Notes: generated by a model not told the origin, from the sequence alone. A stretch of 64,000 nucleotides of DNA from Cryptomeria japonica (GCF_030272615.1 NC_081410.1:502100442-502164441), one strand, 5' to 3'; counted from the stretch's first letter, positions 31,621-43,900 are shown. Program-made: numbers and translations.

Positions 31621-32775
31621 ACTGACAATGTTTATTATGTTGAAGGTTTGAAGCACAATCTTTTGAGTGTTGGTCAATTAGTTGAAAAAGGATTTCAGTT
31701 ACAATTCAAGAATGGTAAATGCAAAATCATGAATAGAATTGGTTTGGAAATTGCAACTAATAATCAGACTAGAGGTAATATCTTTCACTTGAATAACATT
31801 TAAAAGACATGCTTGATTGCACACATTGATGAAAGTTGGTTATGGCACAAAAGACTCTATCATGTAAATTTTGATTACATTGTGAAGATTAGTTCATCTA
31901 AGGTAGTAAGGGATTTACCTAAGATTGTAAAACCTCATAATCCAATATGTAAGGAATGCCAATTGGGAAAGCAAGTTAGAACAACTTTTAAGAGTATTTC
32001 TGAGAAAACCAATGATGTCCTTGATTTAATTCATATTGACTTATGTGGTCCAGCAAGAACAAGAAGTCTATAGGGAGATAGATAATTTATGCTAATCATT
32101 GATGATTATTCTAGAATGTGTTGGGTTAGTTTTCTCAAGGAGAAATCAAAAGCTTTTGGGAAATTCAAATTATTCAAGGCACTTGTAGAGAATGAAACCG
32201 ATAAGAAAATCAAATGTTTAAGATCAAATCAAGGAGGTGAATTTATATCTAAGGAGTTCAATACATTTTGTGAAGTGAATGGAATAAGAAGACAACTATC
32301 AACACCTCAGACACCTCAGCAAGATGGAGTTGTGGAAAGGAAGAATAGAACTATTCTAGATGTATCTAGAAGCATGATATCAGAAGCTAATCTACATCAT
32401 GTGTATTGGAGAGAAGTAGTGAATACAACAGTTTACACTTTCAATAGAGTTCACATCAAAGGTGAAACCGGTAAGACACCCTATGAACTATGGTTTGGTA
32501 ATATTCCTACTCTTAAGTACTTCAAAATATTTGAAAGCAAATGTTACATTAGGAGAGATGAGTATATTGGTAAATTTAGAAGTGATGAAAGAATATTTCT
32601 TGGGTATTCATCCAAAAGAAAAGCATATAGATGTTTTAATAAGAGATTACAGAAAATCATTGAGAGTGCAAATGTGAAGATTGATGAATATTTTAGAAGA
32701 AATTCAAGGTCTATAGATTCTAAACTGACAGTTGAGATAATCACAAATGAACCTATACCAAATGCACCGGTATAA
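31621..32775 (+). pseudogene. Element H: GAG-pre-integrase and integrase
   Basis: GLKHNLLSVGQLVEKG leads into the zinc-binding module ESWLWHKRLYHVNFDYI plus CKECQLGKQ. The core has LIHIDLCGPAR (first Asp) and LRSNQGGEF, where the family has LRSD, so the second Asp is Asn here. QDGVVERKNRTI keeps the Glu, and TPYELWFG follows. Two TAG codons lie between the first Asp and DDYSRMCWVSFL. With a catalytic Asp replaced, this copy's integrase is predicted inactive. Confidence 0.88.
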
Positions 32776-32838
32776 AATGTTGATCCAGTCACACCGACAT
32801 CATCAGATAATTCCACAGTGACTGAAGAACAGTAGCAC

Positions 32839-34465
32839 GTGAACACACCCAGGTATGTAAGATTGAATCACTCTAAAAGTCAGATAATTGGGAATAAGTA
32901 TCAAGGAGTTATGACGAGAGGAAGGCTGGTAAATGAAGAGGTATGTTTCATTTCTCAAATTGAGCCAGCATCTATCATTGAGGCATGTGAAGATAAACAT
33001 TGGATTAAGGCTTTGGAAGATGAATTGGAACAAATTGAAAAGAACAACACATGGACATTAGTTCCTCAACCTAAAAATAAAAATGTAATTGGAACTGAAT
33101 GGGTATTTAGAAATAAACTTAATGAAGATAGTAAGGTAATCATAAACAAAGCAAGACTAGTGTGTAAGGGATATTCACAAAAAGAGGGAATTCATTATAA
33201 TGAAACCTTTGCACCAGTAGATAGAATTGAGGCAATCAGATTATTTCTTGCATTTGTAGCACATAAAAACTATAAAGTATATCAAATGGATGTTAAATGT
33301 GCATTTGTGAATGGTGATCTTGAAGAGGAAGTTTACATTGAACAACTTGGTGGATTTTCATTAACAAATGATAAAGATATGGTTTGCAGGTTAAGGAAAG
33401 CTTTATATGGATTGAAGCAATCTCCTAGAGCTTGGTATGCTAGATTGGACAAATATATTATGAAGTTTGGCTCCACTAAAGGTAATCCTAACAATAACTT
33501 ATATTTCAAAGTAACTAATAAAGACATTTTGGTTATTGAAGTTTTTATTGATGACATCATTTTTGGAGGAGAAGATGGATTGTGTAAAGATTTTTCTAAC
33601 AAGATGCAAGAAGAATTTGAAATGTCTATGATTGGGGAGATAAAATTATTTTTAGGATTACAGATTTCACAGACTGATAAAGGTATATTTCTATGTCAAT
33701 CAAAATATTTGAAGGAATTATTGAAGAAATTTGGTATGGAAAACTCTAAACCGGTAAGTACTCCTATGACTACAACTAATAAATTATCATTGAAATACGA
33801 TTCAGCCCTTGTTAATCCAACAAGATACAAGTCTATGATTGGAGGTTTATTGTATTTGATACAAACAAGACCTGATATAATGAATGCAGTGTGTATTGTT
33901 TCAAGATTTCAGAGCAATCCCAAAGGAAATCATGAATCAACAATAAAAAGAATTTTCCAGTATTTACAAGGCACAACAAATCTTGGTTTATGGTATCCTA
34001 AAGATGAAAATTTTGATTTATGTGAATACACCGATGCTAATTGGGTAGGAGATGTAGATGATAGAAAGAGCACCACCGGTGGGGCATTATTTCTTGGTAG
34101 CAGATTGATTTCATGGTTGAGCAAGAAACAAAGTTGTACATCATTATCAACAACAAAATCAGAATATGTTGCAGCAACAACTAATTTTACTCTGGTATTA
34201 TGGATTAAACAAATGTTGAAGGACATAAAGGTAAAATGCAAAGAACCTATAATCATCTACTGTGATAATTCAACAACAATTGATATATCTAAGAATCTGA
34301 TATTTCACTCTAAAACTAAACATGTTTCTATCAAATACAATTTTTTGAAAGAGAATGTAGAAGCAAAAGAAGTAAGATTGGTTTATGTGAATACTAAAGA
34401 ATAGATTGCATACATCTTTACTAAGCCTTTACCTAAGAAAACTTTTGAATATCTTAGAGAATAGC
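32839..34465 (+). pseudogene. Element H: copia reverse transcriptase and RNase H
   Basis: 521 codons stay open from 32839 to 34404. In order: [90 protein letters not shown] (catalytic DD kept), [28 protein letters not shown], then RNase [75 protein letters not shown] near 34404 is followed by IAYIFTKPLPKKTFEYL. RT-RNase H appears close to functional apart from that stop. Confidence 0.92.
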
Positions 34466-34862
34466 TTGGGATCATACCCTCACCGATAGAGACTTAGATA
34501 ATTGATGCTTGGCATCAAACCAGTAGCATTTATAGAAAAACCTTTTTCTAGCTTTGATGGAGGAGAGCTATTTCTTAGGGGCAGTAGTTGGATAAGTTCG
34601 TATTTGTAATTGATTCTATGAACTAGTTATATCTAGTATTTGTATTGCTTTGGCATTTGATGTCAAAGGGGGAGAGATGTCTATGGAAAAACACATTATC
34701 TTTTGGGGAGAGATTATTAATTGGGGCAGTGATTATACAAATGCAGAGATGATTTGTATTTTGATTTCTAGTATTGATTTTTGGAGATTGTTGGTTTTTG
34801 GTTTTGGGCATTTTTTCTTTAGCACTTAGATGGTTTTTCCATCTTGTGTTGCCATCAATGCC
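34466..34862 (+). other. 3' untranslated region of element H
   Basis: About 400 bp with no coding sequence. It contains an earlier purine tract AAAGGGGGAGAGATG near 34666 before the functional tract. Confidence 0.5.
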
Positions 34863-34874
34863 AAAGGGGGAGAT
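34863..34874 (+). other. Polypurine tract of element H
   Basis: AAAGGGGGAGAT directly before the 3' LTR start TGTTGG, identical to those of D and I. Confidence 0.9.
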
Positions 34875-35052
34875 TGTTGGTATTATGGATATGTTGCATT
34901 GGTTTTGTCATTGATGTCAACACTTATCAACACTTATCCTTATGGAGATCTTTGGTTATGTTCACCGGCAAGACTCAGTGACTTCTGCATAGTCACCAGT
35001 ATCTAGCTCACCGACAGGTCATATTGTTCACCAGCATTGAGGATGACTTGTT
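34875..35052 (+). repeat. 3' LTR of element H, left fragment
   Basis: Matches 29601 onward, with a short duplication of AACACTTATC. It ends GATGACTTGTT, where element I is inserted; TTGTT is the target duplication. Confidence 0.92.
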
Positions 35053-36133
35053 TGATGAATACTAAGAGGGGGGGGGGTGAATTAGTATGCCAAAAATCTT
35101 TGCACTTAAATGCTTTGCAAGACTAATATTAAACCGGTAAAATAGTTTAGCAGACAAACCAGTTAGTACACATGCAAACCAAATAGCTAATAATCCATTC
35201 ACCCACAGAAGTAAAAACACCATAGCAAAAGAGATTTTGACATGGAAACCCAAATGGGAAAAACCACGGTGAGATGGAACTCACAAGTAACTATCTGCAG
35301 AATAGGAACTAGACCGGTTAAGATCTTACAATGTTCTTTACCAGAATAGATCCTGTTAGGAATCTCAATCTCTGTTAGGAGATAAGTCTGATTAAAGACT
35401 ACCTTGCTATAGGATTTTAGATCCACAGATGTGAACCACCTTGTTAGAGGATTTACAAAAAGCTTTTGGGCCTACCAGGTTAAGGGTTACAAACTTGTCA
35501 AAGATGTGAGTAATCAACAAGTGTTTGATCTAGCTAATAGCACTGACTGCTTGGTTAGATCCTTAATAGATCGTTCCTAATGCATTCTAGCATTACTTCA
35601 GTCTTCTCCACATTCATATTCTTTCCAACTCCTTAACCACCTTAAACCCTAGCAGCAACATAAACTTTCGCTACAATCACATCAACAACCTAAGAACCCT
35701 AGACATGATGTCCTTATAAAGGAATCTAATTTCATGTCAGTCCAATAGGATTACATAACAATTTCCTAGGTTCAATGAACCTAGACATACTTGGTAACAT
35801 GACACAAAAAGCACCATTAATGTGTCGACACTGTCAAACAATCAGTGGATGGTAACTCATCACAAAATGTTGGTTGGTAACTCATCACAGAGTATTACCG
35901 GTTCATACAAAAATGAAGATTGGTAAAAATGTCTTATGCCGCTTTAGTCCCTCGTACTGCTTGGGGTCAACATGTCGCTTTAGACCAGGAAACACATTCT
36001 GCAATACACCAATAGTCTAAAGACTATAATACAACATACCGGTTGTGGTTTAACTCATACATATAAAGGGGATCTCAATGCAAGTGTGTGTCCATCAATG
36101 ACAATCACAACATAAACATTAAAAATGCCAACA
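35053..36133 (-). repeat. 3' LTR of element I
   Basis: 1,081 bp; on the plus strand TGATGAATACTAAGAGGGGGG ... AAAATGCCAACA. By eye roughly 95 percent identical to the other LTR over long stretches. Confidence 0.93.
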
Positions 36134-36134
36134 A

Positions 36135-36148
36135 TCTCCCCCTTTGGC
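36135..36148 (-). other. Polypurine tract of element I
   Basis: Minus-strand CCAAAGGGGGAGAT next to the 3' LTR. Confidence 0.88.
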
Positions 36149-36429
36149 ATTGATGGCAACACTTAGGAAAATAAAATTTTGACATCTAAGTGTTTTACAA
36201 TAAAATCATGCCATTAGCAAAATTGCTCCCCCTAAGCATTTACACTATCCCTTTGGCAATACAATGTATAACAATTTTGCATAAAGAGCATAAATATTGA
36301 GATATACAGAGCATATATCAAAATTTTGATTACCAGATACTTCTCTCAAATAGAATTCTTCTCCCCCTTTGCCAACAATGAAAAAGGACAGCTGAACAAC
36401 CCTATTATCATGTGATATTAAAATAATAA
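36149..36429 (-). other. 3' untranslated segment of element I
   Basis: About 280 bp with several CTCCCCCT/CTCCCCCTTTG copies (about 36222, 36361), that is, repeated purine tracts on the element's strand. No coding sequence. Confidence 0.5.
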
Positions 36430-39400
36430 AAGTTTATGACAATAAGGAAGAATACTTGTCAAAAATAGATTTAATGTCCTGCAAGAATTGTTTCATCGAT
36501 AAAGACCAGGACTCAAGTAGGGAGGTGGCTAATTCTTTCTTTGTCTGCATCTAGGAGACCTGTTCTTCTATGGCATCAATTGTGCTCATCTCCTGTGTAA
36601 CTGTTAAGGCATCCAGGTTTAGCTAGCACTTCTAAAGAATTTGCAATCGTGGAAGTAGAACCAATTGTAGATCTTGCAAATCTCTAGACTGGGTGCAGAT
36701 CTCTTGCTCCATTTTTGCTGAATGGATGTGAAACCGGTGAACGGTTTGCCCATAAGTTGTAAAGGAATCATAAGGTGGCTTGGATGTGCTCATGTAGGAC
36801 TGTAAGTCCATTTGAAGATTTTGCTTCTGAGCTAGCACATCATCGTAGAACAGATGGGGTTGGTAGATCTTGCTGAGTAGCAGATTCCCCTCATCCAAAG
36901 AGTCCCTTATATCCTTTTGTTCTTTCTTCAGTTCAGATCAGAGCTCATTCAACTTCTTCACTAGAGCTATATTAAGAGAGTTTTGATGCTCCTTCTTGAC
37001 ATTTGCCTCTACTGCCTCTTCTAGGCTCTACACCTGATCATCCACTACTGTACATAGGAGCTTAATTTTAGCTAGTGATGAATCAGTGTTGGGAAGATTT
37101 GTACCAGCTATCAAACCGGTAAGAGTGTCCATAGCCGCTTGAATTACATCCTTCTCCTTCCTTCAAATAATTTTAAGGCACTCTTGAGCAACCTTGATGC
37201 TCTGCATTAGCTCCATTTCTCTTGCAGACTGGAGATCGATAGGACTGGTGAGATTAGTTGGTTTGGCTTGACTCTCGGTTTCCTTCAGAGTTTCCAGTTG
37301 GGTGCTCTTCTTCGCTTCTCTTGCCTTGTCCTCTTCCGCTTTCTTCTTCTCCGCTTCTCTCCTCTTCTTCGCTTCCTTATCCTCCTCTGCTTTGTCTTCC
37401 TCAGCATTTTTATTGTATGATTCCTTCTTCTTCTCCTATTCCTTATCTTCCTCTTCTTCTTCTTCCTCTTTGCTTCCTTCTTCTTCTCCTGTTCCTTATC
37501 TTCCTCTTCTTTCTTTTTCTTTTCATCTTCCTGCTTCTTTTTCTCTTCTTCATCCTTCTTCTTCTTCTCCTCTTCATCTTTCTTCTTCTTCTCTTCTTCA
37601 TCTTTCTTCTCCTTCTCTTCTACATCCTTTTTCTTCTTCTCTTCTTCATCCTTCTTCTTCTTCTCTTCTTCATCCTTTTTCCTCTGCTTGGTCTATTCCT
37701 TTTTTGCTTCCTATTTGTCCTCAGCTTGCTTATCAACCTATTTATCCTGTTGCTCCTGTCCAATTGCCTCAGATGGTGTTTCCTGAGTAACATCCTCTAC
37801 ATCCAGAGCATCGACATCAATGGTGTCAATCGGTTCAACAATCGAATTTCCTTCATCATCAAATACTTCATCCGATTTGGATATAACCGGTTCTTTTTCA
37901 ACTTGCTAGTTGGCTAGATGCGCTTTGTGAGACTAGATAGTGGTTGTCATATACTAATGAGTGTCTTTTTTGACATCATCAACTCTACCTTCTAACAGCC
38001 AAAGTCTTCTTCTTCTAGTGAAGAAGAGTCCTTTATTTGGGTCAATAACATCAAATAATTCAGAATTTGACAGGTCGGGAAAGTACTATGCAAAAACTTT
38101 CTCCCTAATTTCTTGTTCCTTTTCTATGGCAATGCGCCATCTATTATCTAATGACATATATAAAGAATCCGATGTCTGAGGTTTAATCTCTGAGGGTGAC
38201 TGGTCATTATCACATAAATACTGAATTATTTCCTTTTCAATCACTTCCTTTTCATCATCATTAAAGTCATCCAAACACTCAATTAAATCATGTAGCACTT
38301 TTCTCCTAATATTCTTTATTGTTCTTTGACATTGTGTCAAAGGTTTGTAGGAGGAGATATCTATATTTACTGGTACAAATGATGCCAGTTCATTCTTTGT
38401 CTTTTTCTTCGTCTGTCTGACCTTCTTGGGCATCTCTTTAGACATAGTCTCTTCAGAGTCTGGTTCATTTGACTTAGTCTTCCTTTTTCTTTCAAAGACT
38501 TTTGCAGGTGCTGCTTCTGGTTTCTTTTTGGCTGGTGACTGCTTGGTCACTTTTGGAGTTACAGTAGTGACCGGTGCTGATGTTGTAGGCACTGCCTTTG
38601 CCTTCTTCAATGTAGGTTCTTTTCCTTTCTTTGCAGAGGGTTCCTCGACCAGTGTAACCCTTTCCAGATAGGTTCCGGTCCTCTTTGCCTTAGGATCAAG
38701 AGGTGAGACAATAAGGGTAGAGGCATACCCTTCCAACATATCGTACATCACCTCATAGCCCATTGGATCCCTTCTTCCTATTTGGGCTCAACAACCTCCA
38801 TTATGCATTTATCCACTTGGATGGTGAAACAGATATCGTATTCATATTTCTTGATGATGTCACCTTATATCCTCATTATTTGGGTCATTTTCCATCTGAA
38901 CTCATCAAAATACTTGTTCAGAACATCAAGGTAACCAGTTCCAATTGCTTCAATGCTTTCCTTGATTTGCTTGGTCACCGGTTGGTCAGCAGACCATAGG
39001 ACATCTCCTACTCCTAGAAAGTAGCCTTGGAAATAGAAGAACAACCCAACCAATAGTTGTCCAAACTTGAACCTTAGTGCATTATCCTATTTGATCAACT
39101 TCAGATTCAACAAGAGTTGTCTCTGCATACCGGTGCACAGGTCAAATGATGCATCCTCCTTTATCATCCGGTAAGCGGCATTTACCGCTGCAACAGATAC
39201 AGAGTTAATTCTACTGGCAGAGAATGTCTGGAAGCCTATCACCATGCAGGCATAGTTAACTAGATCATCCTTGATAGAATTGACTATCATGCCTCGTGAG
39301 TTGCTCACTGAACCGGTGAGCTTGGACATTTTAATTTTGCTTACCGTCCTTAGGGCTGGTACTTCCCTTGTGTTGTAGAATCCAGTGACTGCATGAATTA

Positions 39401-39764
39401 CCTGTGGCGTGATATCATGTGTTCTCTCTAGGTACATCTTATCACCATGAACTTTGCTCAAAATGATCCTTATATGATCCTCTATGAAATCCTCTATGAA
39501 GTAAATAGCATTGTGGAGCTTCTTCTTCTACAAAATATTGTACTCTGGTTTGATCTTCTTATCGTTTGCACAAAAAAAACCTAACTGGGAGTGGATAGCT
39601 AGAGACCCTAGGTCTTCAATCTTGCAATCTATGTAGTCAAAAATTCCCTCTTCTACTATCACACCAGTGAGAACTTGTGATAGGGCATTATACTTAGACT
39701 TTTGTTGAATAAAACTACTAGACTCGACAAATGCACTAGAACTAGTATGAGATGCGGAAGCCAT
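36430..39764 (-). pseudogene. Element I ORF2: large conserved protein of unknown function
   Basis: Homologous in order to ORF2 of B and D but more diverged. It starts MASASHTSSSAFVESSSF at 39764. The N-terminal block includes IDCKIEDLGSLAI, ERTHDITPQVIHAVTGF, KLTGSVSNSRGMIVNSI and YACMVIGFQT (B: LTGATYDNWSLRINDI, FASMVIRYKV). The open piece 38763-38086 holds the basic A/K/P-rich linker and the helical block RRKVLHDLIECLDDFNDDE. Next is an extreme E/K-rich repeat (37300-37700), then a C-terminal coil with LQLVLLPRLQIL near 36650 (D: LVSPRLDSL). Numerous stops. No enzymatic motif seen. Confidence 0.72.
37300..37700 (-). repeat. Pyrimidine-rich (TTCTTC)n-like tract inside ORF2 of element I
   Basis: The plus strand is almost pure C/T with a TTCTTC(T/A) period and a longer unit of about 30 bp (TCTTCTTCATC(C/T)TTCTTCTT). 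On the coding (minus) strand it gives repeated EEKKKKDEE-type sequence, a probable charged single helix. The leucine/serine-rich open frames on the plus strand are its shadows. Confidence 0.75.
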
Positions 39765-40214
39765 GATAGAAATTTTAAGAACTCAAGAAATATCTTTTGA
39801 AACATGTGAATTTAGGGCATGCAGATTCTCCTTCACTTCACACTCTATCGATTGCTGAATCATCACTTTGTGTTCTCCACTTGGCCATTTGTAGTTGGAA
39901 TTTGAATCTCCTTCGTGGTTTCTCAATTTCTCAAAATCACAGCTCAAATCGCCTTTTCGTTGCTTTTCTCTTTGAAAAACTTTTCTTCGCTTGAAAAGTG
40001 ATAGTGAGAAATGATTTGAAAAATGCTTTTAAGCATGTTCCTCACCTACCGTCATTAATGCTCCTCCATTAGGGCATAAACCCTAATTTGCCTTTTTACC
40101 ATTTCTGATCTTCTGCCAAATGATAGGTATGACATACCAGTTAAGGTATTTTACCGGTGTAAACTGGGGGTTCGAAACATTCTGCCGTTTTCTCCCCCTA
40201 AGCTTTTCTGAAGC
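39765..40214 (-). other. ORF1-ORF2 spacer of element I
   Basis: 450 bp without coding sequence. It contains AAACCCTAATTTGCC on the plus strand and, on the minus strand, a weak TATA-like CTTAAAAGC about 260 bp before ORF2. Confidence 0.4.
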
Positions 40215-41495
40215 TTAGTTTGTCGGTTCCATGATTTCCACACTAGGTGCAGAAATTGGTTCCTCTTGTAACATCGTTGGTTTCTTCTTCGAGTTTTTGT
40301 TCATGTCTACTTGAAAAATGTCAACATCAATGTTTCCTTCCAGAGTGACCAGTATATCATCAGATATGTCCTTTCTTGATCTACAGGATCTGGCAATGTG
40401 ACCCGATATGTTACAGTGATAGCAGACCAATCCAAGTGCTCTCCAAGGTCCATTGTTCATGTTTCCATTCTTCCTTCTGCATGTTGCAGCAGTGTGACCA
40501 TGACCATGACATACCATACAATTTTCTCTCCATCCAGTTGCTGCTTGATAGCCACCACTTCTCTGTTGATGATTGAAGGCATTAAACCGGTTGTGATTCC
40601 GATTCACAAAAGGTTCAGGACTAGCTCCTTGGGTCCTCTGAGGATATCTTCCAGTGTTATTCATGACAGACCTGCATTCAAATGCTCTATGCCCATACTT
40701 GTTGTATGCATAATACTTACCATCAAATCTATAGGATCTAGGCTTATCATTTAGGAAATAAGGAGAATTGTTGTAAGCCTTACTCCTACACACATTTGCA
40801 GCATGTCCTTCTTTAAGACAGTTAAAGCAAACATGTTTAAACTTTTGCTTACCTTTATCCTTTAATGTCGGTTGTTTCTTTGATGTTCAAACATTTGTAC
40901 TAGAGGTCTCACCTTCCTCATGACCAGAATAACCAAGTCCATTGGTATTCTTGACTGGTTTGGTAGATTCAAGCTTTTGCTCTAGCTTGACAGTACTCTT
41001 GTTGAACTTAGCAAGTATTTCCTTTGACTCAGAGAGTTCTTTGGAAATAGCAGCATTTGTTTCCAACAAGTTTTCATTCTTAGAGATGGCAATATTCAGT
41101 TCTCCTTGCATGTCTTCCTTTTCCATTTTGCTTGCATGGAGTTGAGAAGTTAGGGCATTGATCTCTTATTTCAGCTTGGAGATCTCATGATCTCTTTCTT
41201 TCACTAGATCTTCAGCTTTCCTTCGGTTCTCAAGCTCTTGACACATCCGGATAGTCAGTCCTTCCAATTCCTTTCTCAGGTTGGAGTTTGATTCATTCAA
41301 CTTACTTACTTCTGTGATTAGAGCTTCCATGTCTACTTCATCTGAAGAACTATTTTCAGATAGCTCCATTAGCTTTTCTGCATGTTCTCTCCTTTTTGCT
41401 TGAGATGCCTTGTATTTGACCATAAGATCATCATAGGCTTTCTTAGACTGAGTGAGCCAATGAGTAAGCTCCCTTATAGATTATTCCCCCATATC
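40215..41495 (-). pseudogene. Element I ORF1: coiled coil with CCHC zinc knuckles
   Basis: Begins near 41493 (MGE then a stop, SIRELTHWLTQSKK), close to the PBS. The coiled-coil half spans 41423-40887 with one break (KASQAKRREHAEKL, NSNLRKELEGLTIRM, VKERDHEISKLK, NENLLETNAAISKEL). A GLGYSGHEEGETSSTNV tail matches B (GLGFEHGESFGTTN). Then come knuckles CFNCLKEGHAANVC, a decayed YYAYNKYGHRAFEC, CMVCHGHGHTAATC and CYHCNISGHIARSC. The last piece, 40793-40215, is open for 192 codons. Confidence 0.8.
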
Positions 41496-41527
41496 TCTTT
41501 CCAAGTGGTTAAACTTATAATAAGGTT

Positions 41528-41540
41528 GGCTCTGATACCA
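41528..41540 (-). other. Primer-binding site of element I
   Basis: Minus-strand TGGTATCAGAGCC, two bases from the LTR, initiator tRNA-Met type. Confidence 0.92.
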
Positions 41541-41542
41541 AT

Positions 41543-42637
41543 TGATGAATACTAAGAGGGGGGGGTGAATTAGTATGCCAAAAATATTTTCACTTAAATG
41601 CTTTGCAAGACTAATAGTAAACCAGTAAAATAGTTTAGCAGACAAACTGGTTAACACACATGCAAACCAAATAGCTAATAATGTATTCACCCACAGAAGA
41701 AGAAACACTATAACACAAGAGATTTTGACGTGGAAACCCAAATGGGAAAAACCACGATGAGATGGAACTAACAAGTAACTATCTACAGAATAGGAACTAG
41801 ACTAGTTAAGGTCTTACAATATTCTTTACCAAAATAGATCCTGTTAGGAACCTCATTCTTTGTTAGGAGATAAGTCCAATTAAAGACTACCTTGCTAGAG
41901 GATTTTAGATCCATAGATGTGAACCACCTTGTTAGAGGATTTACAAAAGACTTTTGGGCCTACCCAGTTAAGGGCTACAGACTTGTCAAAGATGTGAGTA
42001 ATCAACAACTGTTTGATCTAGCTAATAACACAGACTGCTCAGTTAGATCCTTGATAGCTCATTCCTAATGCATTCTAGCATTACTTCAGTCTTCTCCACA
42101 TTCATACTCTTTCCAACTCTTTAACCACCTTAAACCCTAGCAACAACATAAACTTTCACTACAATCACATCAACAACCTAAGAACCCTAGACATGATGTC
42201 CTTATAAAGGAATATGATTTCATGTTCGTCCAATAGGATTACATAACAATTTCCTAGGTTCAATGAACCTAGACATACTTGGTAACATGACACAAAAAGC
42301 ACTATTAATGTGTCAACATTGTCAAACAATCGGTGGATGGTAACTCATCACAAAATGCGGGTTGGTAACTCATCACAGAGTATTACTGGTTCATACAAAA
42401 ATGAAGACTGGTAAAAATGTGTTATGCCGCTTTAGTCCCTTGTACCACTTGGGGTCAACATGTCGCTTCAGACTGGGAAACACATTCTGCAAAACACCAA
42501 TAGTCTAAAGACTATAATACAACATACCGGTTGGAACAAATACCGATTGTACTCTAACTCATACATATAAAGGGGATCTCAATGCAAGTGTGTGTCCATC
42601 AATGACAATCACAAAATAAACATAAAAAATGCTAACA
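41543..42637 (-). repeat. 5' LTR of element I
   Basis: 1,095 bp; TGATGAATACTAAGAGGGGGG ... AAAATGCTAACA on the plus strand. It has an extra GGAACAAATACCGATTG-like segment near 42533 relative to the 3' copy. Confidence 0.93.
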
Positions 42638-43535
42638 TTGTTATCATATGGAGATCACTTGTTTATGTCAAAGAAATGGTTTCGACAGTTTTTTTTGATG
42701 ATTTAGTTATTTGTCTAATCGGTTTAACATATTTGATGTTTACTAACAAATGGGTCTAGGTTATGGACCGACAAGCGTTATCTATTCCAGATCAGCACGA
42801 CATGTTGTGGATATGGTTTAATCAATTAATATTGTTGTTGAGCCAACATGATGCATTGCATCTTGACTTACTTGTAATAGATTTTACTATATTATTCTTA
42901 GTAAGCCAACCTACACATTTGGTCTTAGGTTTTGGTATATATGTAAGATCTCAATTGTGAGATTGATATAGGAAAAGAGATAAGGTAATATAAGGTTGTG
43001 ATATTTGGTATATGCAAATATAAGCAGAGCTACTCGCACATACATCATTTCAAGATTCAAGGGAGGTTTGAAGAAGACAATCAGAGGTTAACCGGTACTG
43101 AATCTAGCATTGGAAATGCTACTTTGAGTAGTACATTATCATTGGATTTAATCATCCAATTATAGTCAGTGTGACTCCCATTTTGTGATTCAGTAGTGAG
43201 CTCTAGGCAGTTGGTCTATCTGCATGTGCAGACCCCATTTGTATACTCATACTATCTGCAGTAGTATCATTTGATTGTGGGTAAGGTTTCCCACCATGGT
43301 TTTTCCCCTTATAGGGTTTTGACATACAAATCTTTGTGTTAGGTGTTGTGGATATTGTTTCTCTTTCTGTTTCATGCATTAAGTTTCACTGGTGCTTTTA
43401 TTAACTGTTAATCTATTTACTGACAATAAGTTTGGTTTACCCATATTAAGCATTAAGTTTGGTTAAAGTATGTTTGGGTTGAAATTATTAGACAACTAAT
43501 TCACCCCCCCTCTTAATTTCCTTTGGGTCCTAACA
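42638..43535 (+). repeat. 3' LTR of element H, right fragment
   Basis: Resumes TTGTTATCATATGGAGATCAC, matching about 29762 onward in the 5' LTR, and ends GGGTCCTAACA before the AACAT duplication and RNase H of G. Confidence 0.92.
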
Positions 43536-43900
43536 AACATGATGAACAAGGAAAAGAGAGAGCCATCTACTACATTAGTAGAACACTCACTGGGTATGAG
43601 CTCAACTACACATAGAAAGAAAGAGCGTATCTTGCAGTAGTTTTTGCATTACAAAAACTAAGAAATTATATGTTGAGTCATAAAATATAGCTAGTTGCAC
43701 AATTTGATCCACTCAAATACCCGATGAATAGAGAAGCACTAATCGAAAGACTTGCAAAGTGGGTCATGATACTAAGTGATTTGTCATCAAATACATCAGT
43801 AGAAAATCTATAAAAGGAAAAATCATAGTAGACCAACTTGCAGAAGCACCTTTACAAGATAATCATCCAATGGTGATAGATTTCCTAGATGAATTAGTAT
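43536..43900 (+). pseudogene. Element G: RNase H, second part
   Basis: Resumes after element H: EQGKERAIYYISRTLTGYELNY, KERAYLAVVFALQKLRNYMLSH, FDPLKYPMNREALIERLAKWVMILS. One TAG lies between LNYT and KERA. It then leads to the tether DQLAEAPL that precedes the second RNase H. Confidence 0.85.

Larger units (their letters stand above)
35053..42637 (-). mobile_element. Element I: complete pol-less LTR retrotransposon
   Basis: 7.6 kb on the minus strand with both LTRs (35053-36133 and 41543-42637), PBS 41528-41540, purine tract at 36135-36148 and a perfect target duplication TTGTT (35048-35052 and 42638-42642). The interior (36149-41527) carries ORF1 then ORF2 and no pol motif on either strand. 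It is the only complete copy of the pol-less group in the window and lies inside the 3' LTR of H. Confidence 0.94.
29601..43535 (+). mobile_element. Element H: Ty1/copia retrotransposon with a near-complete pol, interrupted by I
   Basis: Plus-strand element with 5' LTR 29601-30636, PBS, a 5'-truncated Gag, protease, integrase, RT-RNase H, purine tract and 3' LTR (34875-35052 plus 42638-43535, split by I). A perfect target duplication AACAT lies at 29596-29600 and 43536-43540, inside RNase H of G. Its RT and RNase H are the best preserved enzyme sequence in the window. Confidence 0.94.

Noticed and set aside
37258-37917. Long leucine/serine/phenylalanine-rich open frames on the plus strand, resembling membrane proteins
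   Set aside because: They are translations of the pyrimidine-rich complement of the E/K-rich ORF2 repeat of element I; low complexity explains the hydrophobicity.
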